Assembly: GCA_023259175.1 (NCBI GenBank)
Contig: JAHFQV010000002.1
Coordinates: 1-64,000 of the forward strand
Source: Oxalobacteraceae bacterium
Lineage (GTDB): Bacteria > Pseudomonadota > Gammaproteobacteria > Burkholderiales > Burkholderiaceae_D
DNA: 64,000 bases
Direction of reading: 5' to 3'
The translations under genes and the position numbers were made by a program. Below the pieces are notes generated by a model. It was not told the origin of the DNA, made no database searches, and saw only the letters and a list, made by a program, of their open reading frames with translations. Shown one piece after another: positions 33,510 to 40,477 of this stretch; the stretch's first letter is position 1, and each line of letters starts with the position of its first letter.

Positions 33510-35543
33510 TTAAGCTAAAACTGACTTTACTTTGGCCACCACGTTTTCTACCGTGAAACCAAAATATTTAAACAGCACACTGGCTGGTGCTGATTCGCCA
33601 AAGCTATCGATCCCGACCACCGCGCCCTCTAAACCTACGTACTTGTACCAGATAGATGTCACCCCAGCTTCGATCGCGACGCGCGGCAATCCTTGTCCTA
33701 ACACGCTCGCCTTGTAGCTCGCATCTTGGCGATCAAATACATCGGTCGATGGCATGGAGACGACGCGTACTGCAATCCCCTGCTGCGCCAATTCTTGGGC
33801 GGATTTCACAGCCAATTCAATTTCAGAACCGGTGGCAATTAACACTGCTTTCGCATCGGGCGCGTCTTGCAAAATGTAGCCCCCGCGTGCGATGTCAGCT
33901 ATTTGCTGTTCTGTGCGCTCTTGGTAAGGCAGGTTTTGACGCGAAAAAATCAAGGTCGAAGGGCCATCTGCGCGCTTAATCGCTTCGGCCCACGCTACGG
34001 TGGATTCCACCGTATCGCAAGGACGCCAGTTATCCAAATTTGGAATCAAGCGCATGCTAGAAATATGTTCGACAGATTGATGAGTAGGACCGTCTTCACC
34101 CAAACCAATCGAGTCGTGTGTGAACACAAAGAGCGTGCGCAATTTCATCAAAGCGGCCATCCGAATCGCATTGCGACTGTAGTCCGAAAAAGTCAAGAAA
34201 GTCGCGCCGAAAGCTAAGTAGCCACCATGCAAAGCGATACCGTTCATGATCGCACTCATGCCAAATTCACGCACGCCATAATTGATGTGGTTGCCCGCCT
34301 GATTGGCGCGCACGGCGACGCATTCTTTCCAGTTGGTGAGATTAGAACCGGTCAAATCAGCCGATCCACCTAAAAATTCGGGCAAGCTTGGCGCAAACGC
34401 GCCTATCGCGTTTTGACTGGCTTTGCGAGTCGCGATATTTTCTTTTTTCTCGACACAAGTTGCCAGCGCTGCCTTGACGACCTCATCGAAATGCGCGGGC
34501 AATTGACTGTTCATGCGACGCGTCAATTCCGCAGCTTTAGCGGGATGAACAACACTCCATGCGGCAAATTGGGCATTCCATTCTGCCTCGGCTTTACCGC
34601 CTTCTACTTTGGCATCCCATGCACTATAAACGTCGGCGGGCACTTCAAAAGCGGGGTAATTCCAATCGATATTGGCGCGCACTGCCGCCACTTCTTTATC
34701 GCCTAAAGCAGCACCATGCACATTGTGTGTGCCTTGCATATTGGGCGAGCCTTTACCAATCACGGTACGGCAGCATATCAGTGTCGGTTTATCCGAAGAT
34801 TTCGCTTGCACAATGGCTTGATTAACCGCACTCACATCATGCCCATCGACGGCGCGTATCACATTCCAACCGTAAGCTTCAAAGCGTTTCGGCGTATCGT
34901 CGGTAAACCAGCCTTCGACATGTCCGTCTATCGAAATTCCATTGTCGTCCCAGAAGGCGATGAGCTTACTTAAGCCTAAAGTACCCGCTAAAGAACAAGC
35001 TTCATGCGAGATGCCCTCCATCAAACAGCCATCCCCCATAAAGACATAGGTGTGATGATCGACGATATTTGCACCATCGGCATTGAACTCAGCAGCCAAT
35101 AATTTCTCAGCCAAAGCCATACCCACCGCATTCGTGATGCCTTGCCCCAAAGGGCCGGTTGTAGTTTCTACGCCGGGGGTAATATGCACTTCAGGGTGAC
35201 CCGCTGTTTTGGAATGCAATTGACGGAAATTGCGAATTTCATCCATAGGCAAGTCATAGCCGGTCAAATGTAGCAAAGAATAATGCAACATCGACCCGTG
35301 ACCGTTGGACAAAACAAAACGATCACGATTAATCCATTTTGGATTGGCAGGGTTATGACGATAATGTCCCGCCCACAAAGCGACCGCGATTTCCGCCATC
35401 CCCATCGGAGCGCCCGGATGTCCAGAGTTAGCTTTTTGCACGGCATCCATCGACAAGGCACGAATGGCGTTCGCCATTTTTGTCGTCACGGGCGCGTCTT
35501 GCATTTGAGCTTGCATTTGAATATTTGAAGTCATGATGGTCAT
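33510..35543 (-). CDS. tkt: Transketolase
   Basis: A 677-residue thiamine diphosphate enzyme transferring two-carbon ketol units in the pentose phosphate pathway. Start is ATG 35543 or 35534; neither has a strong Shine-Dalgarno. Motifs: [31 protein letters not shown], the ThDP-binding [13 protein letters not shown]...[19 protein letters not shown] (GEDGPTHQP-like) and a C-terminal transketolase domain ([16 protein letters not shown]). Length and motifs match standard bacterial transketolases. Confidence 0.97.
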   Translation of the reverse strand: MTIMTSNIQMQAQMQDAPVTTKMANAIRALSMDAVQKANSGHPGAPMGMAEIAVALWAGHYRHNPANPKWINRDRFVLSNGHGSMLHYSLLHLTGYDLPMDEIRNFRQLHSKTAGHPEVHITPGVETTTGPLGQGITNAVGMALAEKLLAAEFNADGANIVDHHTYVFMGDGCLMEGISHEACSLAGTLGLSKLIAFWDDNGISIDGHVEGWFTDDTPKRFEAYGWNVIRAVDGHDVSAVNQAIVQAKSSDKPTLICCRTVIGKGSPNMQGTHNVHGAALGDKEVAAVRANIDWNYPAFEVPADVYSAWDAKVEGGKAEAEWNAQFAAWSVVHPAKAAELTRRMNSQLPAHFDEVVKAALATCVEKKENIATRKASQNAIGAFAPSLPEFLGGSADLTGSNLTNWKECVAVRANQAGNHINYGVREFGMSAIMNGIALHGGYLAFGATFLTFSDYSRNAIRMAALMKLRTLFVFTHDSIGLGEDGPTHQSVEHISSMRLIPNLDNWRPCDTVESTVAWAEAIKRADGPSTLIFSRQNLPYQERTEQQIADIARGGYILQDAPDAKAVLIATGSEIELAVKSAQELAQQGIAVRVVSMPSTDVFDRQDASYKASVLGQGLPRVAIEAGVTSIWYKYVGLEGAVVGIDSFGESAPASVLFKYFGFTVENVVAKVKSVLA

Positions 35544-35729
35544 CGATAAAATAAAAAGAGCACTAAGGCAAACGGATCAGCCCGCAAGATGGGCATAATG
35601 TTCGCCGTAAAACCCAGTATTTTACCAGAGCTGCCCTTCCCAGAATACAATTACAGTCGCGAATACAGATTCATTATCATTTTACAAGATCGCATCACCC
35701 GAGAAACTATTCTTCACCCACACCACTCC

Positions 35730-36473
35730 ATGCCGCGTTTTTACTATCCATTTCCCCTTTCAATCGCTAGCCTCATTGAGCTGCCAAGCGCCATCGCGCA
35801 CCACATCAGCGTTTTACGTTTGCAAACGGGCGACAAGCTAGAACTCTTCAATGGCGAAGGCGGTGTATTCGTCGCGCGCTTGACGAGTATTAACAAGAAA
35901 AACGCCCAAGCAGAAGTCGTCCTTTTCCAAGAATCCGATTGCGAACTGCCCTTTGGCCTAACACTCGCCCAAGCCCTACCGGAAGCGTCAAAAATGGATT
36001 GGATTATTGAAAAAGCGGTTGAATTAGGGGTGATGACAGTCCAACCTTTGGCCGCACAAAGAAGCGTCGTCAAACTTCAAGCCGAACGTGCCGAAAAAAA
36101 ACTCGCTCACTGGCGTGGCATCGTCGCTGCCGCGACCGAGCAATGTGGACGTACCCGGATAGCACAGGTGAGTGAAATTCTCGACGTACAAAAGTGGTTA
36201 CGCCAAACCGATTTGCACAAACGAATATTACTCTCCCCACGCGCCGAACTTTCCCTAGCAAGCTGGGCGCAACATCAGCCTGCGCAAGCCGTCACGCTCA
36301 TGATAGGGCCTGAAGGTGGTTTTTCCGAACAGGAAGAAAGCCTCGCACTCCAACAAGGTGTGATCGCCCTTTCGATGGGCCCACGGGTTCTACGCACAGA
36401 AACGGCAGGCTTAGCCGCCATCAGCGTACTCAGTGCAGCCTGGGGTGGCATGAATCCGAGGTCAACAAGCTAG
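35730..36473 (+). CDS. rsmE: 16S rRNA (uracil-1498-N3)-methyltransferase RsmE
   Basis: A 247-residue SPOUT-class methyltransferase using S-adenosylmethionine to modify U1498 of 16S rRNA. The MPRFYYPF start at 35730 matches the family; the 47 in-frame codons upstream do not. An N-terminal PUA-like domain (LQTGDKLELFNGEGGVF) precedes the knotted catalytic domain: ALPEASKMDWIIEKAVELGV, TEQCGRTRI, LMIGPEGGFSEQEE and MGPRVLRTETAGLAA. Divergent from tkt. Confidence 0.93.
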   Translation: MPRFYYPFPLSIASLIELPSAIAHHISVLRLQTGDKLELFNGEGGVFVARLTSINKKNAQAEVVLFQESDCELPFGLTLAQALPEASKMDWIIEKAVELGVMTVQPLAAQRSVVKLQAERAEKKLAHWRGIVAAATEQCGRTRIAQVSEILDVQKWLRQTDLHKRILLSPRAELSLASWAQHQPAQAVTLMIGPEGGFSEQEESLALQQGVIALSMGPRVLRTETAGLAAISVLSAAWGGMNPRSTS

Positions 36474-36624
36474 TTCGACAACGCCAAAACAACGAAAACA
36501 CAAACTGTTACATTTTCAAGGCACTTGAAGGATGGTTTGCGCCTAAAAATCACGTAAAATCCAAGTTCTTTATTTTTTGCAAACTCTTCAATCTGCAAAC
36601 TTTTTAATTTTTCTCCCGATCATT

Positions 36625-38043
36625 ATGAAATTCCTTTCAACGACAACTTCTCGCCTGCGCATGCTAGGCCGCGCACTAATTGCAGGCTTAGCGCTCTCCT
36701 TATTAGCCGCCTGTGGCGGAACCCATGACAGCGGCAATACCCCAGCCGCGCAACAATATGCCAGTCCGCCGATGGTCGTAAGTACAGTCAATACGACCGC
36801 GAGCACAACGCAAAATTTCGACGCGCCGCGCAACACATACACCATCAAACGAACCAGCAATAGCTACACCATTACCGACAAAGGATTCGTACCTCGCGTG
36901 GTCGCTTTGAGCACTGCACAAACCCGGGTGCAATTTGCCGATCTCACCGTCAACCTAGTGGTTGGTGACAAATCCAAAACCATCCCCGCTGACCGACTCA
37001 AATCACTGATAGAACTCTACATCGCCTTTTTCAATCGGGTTCCCGATGCCGACGGCATGAGCTATTGGATGGATCAAATCAAAGCGGGAATGACCAACGA
37101 AACTTTGGCCAATCATTTCTACAATGCGGCGATCATTTACGCGGATATCACGGGCTATTCGGCGACGATGAGCAATTCCGATTTCGTTAAAATTATCTAC
37201 AAAAATGTCCTGGGTAGAAGCGGTGCCACCGCACCACCGGATGCAGACGTAAAATACTGGTCGGACGAATTAAGCTCGGGCAAATCGAGCAGAGGTAAAC
37301 TCATCGAGAACATGCTCTTTTCTGCGCACGGCTTTGCCGGTGATCCGGTCTTCGGTTGGGTACCGCAACTGCTGGACAATAAAATCAGTGTCGGCACGTA
37401 TTTCTCGGTTGCGCAAGGTCTCAATTTCAACACGGAACAAGACAATATCACTCAGGGTATGGCAATCGCGGCACTCATCACGCCCACCGATACCAAGGCG
37501 GCGATGGACAAAATTGGCATCAGCGACAAGGCATTTGATTTGACCATTGCAGCGCCCGCCCCCAAAGTCACCATCGACACTTCCTTAGGCAGCTTCGTAG
37601 TTGAACTCTATCCGAGCAAAGCGCCTATCACCGTAAACAATTTTATGCGTTACGTGGACGCCGGTTTTTACAGCAATAAAATAATTCATCGCGTGATCTA
37701 CAATTTCGTGATTCAAGGTGGGGGTTTTACTCAGAATTTAGTCCAAGCACCCACCTACGACCCTATCGAGTTAGAAGTCAATCGTGGCGTGAGTAATCTC
37801 CGTGGCAGTATCGCGATGGCACGCACTGACGTACTCAATTCAGCCACATCGCAGTTTTTTATTAACGTCGCCGACAACACTTCACTCGACACAGCCTACG
37901 GCGGTTATGCGGCCTTCGGCGATGTCATCAGCGGCATGGAAGTAGTCGATAAAATTCGCGCTGTACCCACTTTCACTTATGGCGGCTTTTCGGACCTTCC
38001 TCAGACCCCCGTCATTATCAATAGCGTTAGCCGCGCAAACTAA
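36625..38043 (+). CDS. Lipoprotein with DUF4214 domain fused to cyclophilin-type peptidyl-prolyl isomerase
   Basis: A 472-residue predicted lipoprotein. Start ATG 36625 gives a signal ending in lipobox LLAAC; the ATG at 36577 would add 16 hydrophobic residues. Residues about 105-290 are a DUF4214 repeat region (LYIAFFNRVPDADGMSYW, IYKNVLGR, LIENMLFSA), a module usually found in S-layer, allergen and repeats-in-toxin extracellular proteins. Residues about 310-470 are cyclophilin: FVVELYPSKAPITVNNF, FYSNKIIHRVI, FVIQGGGF, SQFFINVADN and GYAAFGDVISGMEVVDK. The core hRVi..FviQgG pattern is present, so isomerase activity is plausible in the periplasm or at the cell surface. Confidence 0.85.
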   Translation: MKFLSTTTSRLRMLGRALIAGLALSLLAACGGTHDSGNTPAAQQYASPPMVVSTVNTTASTTQNFDAPRNTYTIKRTSNSYTITDKGFVPRVVALSTAQTRVQFADLTVNLVVGDKSKTIPADRLKSLIELYIAFFNRVPDADGMSYWMDQIKAGMTNETLANHFYNAAIIYADITGYSATMSNSDFVKIIYKNVLGRSGATAPPDADVKYWSDELSSGKSSRGKLIENMLFSAHGFAGDPVFGWVPQLLDNKISVGTYFSVAQGLNFNTEQDNITQGMAIAALITPTDTKAAMDKIGISDKAFDLTIAAPAPKVTIDTSLGSFVVELYPSKAPITVNNFMRYVDAGFYSNKIIHRVIYNFVIQGGGFTQNLVQAPTYDPIELEVNRGVSNLRGSIAMARTDVLNSATSQFFINVADNTSLDTAYGGYAAFGDVISGMEVVDKIRAVPTFTYGGFSDLPQTPVIINSVSRAN

Positions 38044-38465
38044 ACTTGACTCTGGGTCATACACAGCATGACCCTATCGCGCGAGCCGTCGGAATGTCTC
38101 TACACACCGACGGCAGCGCTAGCCTGAACATTACGAAAAAATCCGTCAAAAAAAATCCGAACACAAATCACGTTTTAAAAATGAAAACAAGGTGAAAGCC
38201 ATAACAAGATCAAAAAACAACAAACCTTTTTACACGTAAACTTCAAAAAAATCGGCGCAATTCAAACCACCCCATCCCACATAAGCCAAGCCCCGCTTAC
38301 GAAAACCCCTCGACAATTTACATGTCAAAATTCGCAAATTTATTTTTCCACTGACGCGAATAAAAAAATATTTATTAGCATCCAAATTTAAATTTACTTG
38401 CTGCTAGAATGGCCATCCGCTCGACACTTTTAGCGACCTTATTTGACTCATTTTCGGATAGCTCA
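38044..38465. other. Intergenic region with two hairpins before the sigma-54 activator gene
   Basis: About 420 bases, very AT-rich after 38150. Two stems follow the isomerase gene: GGGTCAT (38054-38060) with ATGACCC (38068-38074), and GCCGTCGG (38085-38092) with CCGACGGC (38107-38114). Neither has a U tract, so they are weak terminator candidates. I could not define a promoter for the activator gene. Confidence 0.4.
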
Positions 38466-39455
38466 ATGCAAGACTTACACCGCTTTAATTTGCTCGGAAA
38501 TTCTGAACGTTTTCAGCACACCTGCAAGCAAATACACAAGCTAGCTTCTGTGGATGCTAGCGTACTCATCCATGGCGAAACCGGCACAGGCAAGGAAATG
38601 GCGGCGCGTGCGATTCATTATCTTGGCAAACGAGCGGGCAAGCCTTTTATTCCCATCAACTGCGGTGCGCTTGCCGAAACCTTGATCGAAAGCGAATTAT
38701 TTGGACACGAGCGTGGCGCTTTCACGGACGCGAAGTTAGCCAGTGCCGGTTTAATCAGCGATGCCGATGGCGGCACCCTATTTCTCGACGAAGTCGATTC
38801 ATTAAGTTTAAAAGCACAGACTGCGCTACTGCGTTTTTTGCAGGACAAAACTTATCGCCGCGTCGGCAGCAGCAGCAATCGTCAAGCTGACGTGCGCATC
38901 TTAGTTGCGACCAATGCTAAGCTTGAACATTTGGTCGAACAAAAACACTTTCGCCGCGATTTATTGTATCGCCTCAATGTGCTGGTCCTGACCATGCCCC
39001 CATTACGTGATCGTGGCAACGATGCCGTACTCTTGACCGAAAGCTTCTTGGCGCGCTTTAGTCGGGAATATCAAAAGCCACTCAAAACACTGCATCCAGA
39101 TAGCATTTCCTATCTCCAAAGCCATGCGTGGCCAGGCAATATCCGTGAGTTGGAAAACAGCGTATTGCGAGAGTTTCTCATGTCCGACAGCGCGGCCTTA
39201 CATCTCAACCCGAACGCTGAAGCCATTACACTCAACGACAAAATGGAGAGTCCACTGAGTTTCAAAGATGCCAAAGCCCGTGCTATCGCCGAATTTGAAC
39301 GTAGCTTCGTCGCCGAACAACTCAAACGCACCAATGGCAATATTTCTCGTGCAGCGAGTTTTTCTGGGCAAGACCGTAGCGCATTTGGGAAACTGGCAAA
39401 AAAATATGGCCTCAATTCCTGTGCATACCTACACACCAGCGAAGCCAGCGACTAA
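38466..39455 (+). CDS. Sigma-54-dependent transcriptional activator (PspF-like, no receiver domain)
   Basis: A 329-residue AAA+ enhancer-binding protein. Start ATG 38466 is assumed; an in-frame ATG at 38409 would add 19 residues. Walker A is GETGTGKE (about 37), the sigma-54 contact loop is GAFTDA (about 84) instead of canonical GAFTGA, and Walker B is LFLDEVDS (about 102). The arginine-finger region FRRDLLYRLNV and a Fis-like C-terminal helix-turn-helix (NGNISRAASFSGQDRSAF) follow. There is no GAF, PAS or receiver domain, so control may be by expression or by partner proteins. It lies about 1 kb before a T6SS operon that has a sigma-54-like promoter, so I infer it drives that operon, as VasH does in Vibrio. 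Confidence 0.88.
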   Translation: MQDLHRFNLLGNSERFQHTCKQIHKLASVDASVLIHGETGTGKEMAARAIHYLGKRAGKPFIPINCGALAETLIESELFGHERGAFTDAKLASAGLISDADGGTLFLDEVDSLSLKAQTALLRFLQDKTYRRVGSSSNRQADVRILVATNAKLEHLVEQKHFRRDLLYRLNVLVLTMPPLRDRGNDAVLLTESFLARFSREYQKPLKTLHPDSISYLQSHAWPGNIRELENSVLREFLMSDSAALHLNPNAEAITLNDKMESPLSFKDAKARAIAEFERSFVAEQLKRTNGNISRAASFSGQDRSAFGKLAKKYGLNSCAYLHTSEASD

Positions 39456-39535
39456 AATGCATAGAAATTAAAAACCGAATAAAAGCCGAATTCGCAAAAC
39501 ATCCATGCAAATTTTTGCATGCAAACAAGCTCGCT

Positions 39536-39757
39536 ATGGATGAACACTTAATTCAATCGACGCTAGACCAATTACGCAACTACCTCGCAAACCATCCCGA
39601 TTGCGCCGATACGCTTGACGGTGTTTATCTCGTTTGGTTATCCACACCCCACTCCAAAGCCATCACACAAATTGCGCTAGAACGCCTCGCTGAAAATCAG
39701 GAAATCGAAGCGGTCAAGTATGGTCGTGCGCAGATTTTGTGGCGCAATCGACCTTAA
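39536..39757 (+). CDS. Small conserved-looking hypothetical protein
   Basis: A 73-residue protein from ATG 39536 (an in-frame ATG at 39515 is possible). The sequence DQLRNYLANHPDCADTLDGVYLVWLS followed by a helix-rich half and AVKYGRAQILWRN reads like a small winged-helix-like domain. It reminds me of short proteins described by HPxxADTLxGIxxWWL patterns in other proteobacteria. It sits between the sigma-54 activator and the T6SS operon on the same strand and could be a cofactor or regulator, but I do not assign a function. Confidence 0.5.
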   Translation: MDEHLIQSTLDQLRNYLANHPDCADTLDGVYLVWLSTPHSKAITQIALERLAENQEIEAVKYGRAQILWRNRP

Positions 39758-39998
39758 ATCTATCCTCACCAAAAAAGAGCAGGTGATCGTTTCGCTCGCC
39801 TTGGGTCAGTGCGCGCAAAAAAAATCAACGCAACACAACACAACACATAAGGCTGAGTCACCCGCCAAGCGCGCAGCTTTCCTCACTGCGGAGATTTTGA
39901 CCCAGCCTGCGTTAAAAAATACCCACAAATTTCAAAGGGAATCTAAGTGCCTGAATTCACTCAAAATCAGGCCCGCAGTGTTCGAATAGAGCACGCAA

Positions 39999-40029
39999 AA
40001 CCCAAGCACATCTTCAATAAAATTGGGTT
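39999..40029. promoter_or_regulatory. Candidate upstream activator dyad
   Basis: AACCCAA (39999-40005) and TTGGGTT (40023-40029) form a perfect 7-bp inverted repeat with a 17-base centre, about 95 bases upstream of the -24 element. That is a typical distance for an enhancer bound by a sigma-54 activator such as the one encoded at 38466. A single dyad of this size can arise by chance. Confidence 0.3.
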
Positions 40030-40106
40030 AAAAATCACCCACCGCCACGCCCACAAAAAATCAAATTTACCGATAAAAATCAATAACTTACGCATAAACA
40101 CAAAAC

Positions 40107-40123
40107 CTGGCACAGAACTTGTA
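40107..40123 (+). promoter_or_regulatory. Sigma-54 (-24/-12) promoter upstream of the T6SS operon
   Basis: CTGGCACAGAACTTGTA fits the consensus YTGGCAC-N5-TTGCW except that the -12 GC is GT. The invariant GG is at 40109-40110 and the GT pair at 40121-40122, with the required 10-base spacing. Transcription would start near 40134, about 345 bases before the tssBC start codon. A sigma-54 activator gene lies 650 bases upstream. Confidence 0.6.
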
Positions 40124-40477
40124 TAGCAATAGGCATACGATTCTGGGTGGCTAACAACGCAGCACGTCCGGCAACACAGAAGGCTTTAGGGCGACCTGAA
40201 GGGGAACAGTTCGAGTTACATTTTTTTGACTGTCGCCCCCCTTCGAGAACGTATGTTGAATCCAAAGATTTTCTGGATTTGGTTTCACTGAAAAATTTGA
40301 CTAGCTAAGGCCAATAACACAGCGAGTTTTGCGCGTTCCCAGCCTAGGTCAGCTTTTCAGTTTAGAAAATTGGTTGAGTCAAACATATCTTCAAAGGATG
40401 TGAGGCCTGATGTTTAGGTAAGCGTAGATGGCAGCAGCCATCCACAATTTTTAATTTGTTTGGAGCGAGGCAAGGAA

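Larger units (their letters stand above)
39758..40477 (+). promoter_or_regulatory. Long upstream region of the T6SS operon
   Basis: 720 bases without a supported gene, unusually long for this window. It contains a -24/-12 promoter-like site at 40107-40123, an upstream dyad at 39999-40029, and about 340 bases of predicted 5' leader before tssBC. The leader has no clear riboswitch that I can recognise. Short open frames here have no typical coding features. Confidence 0.5.
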
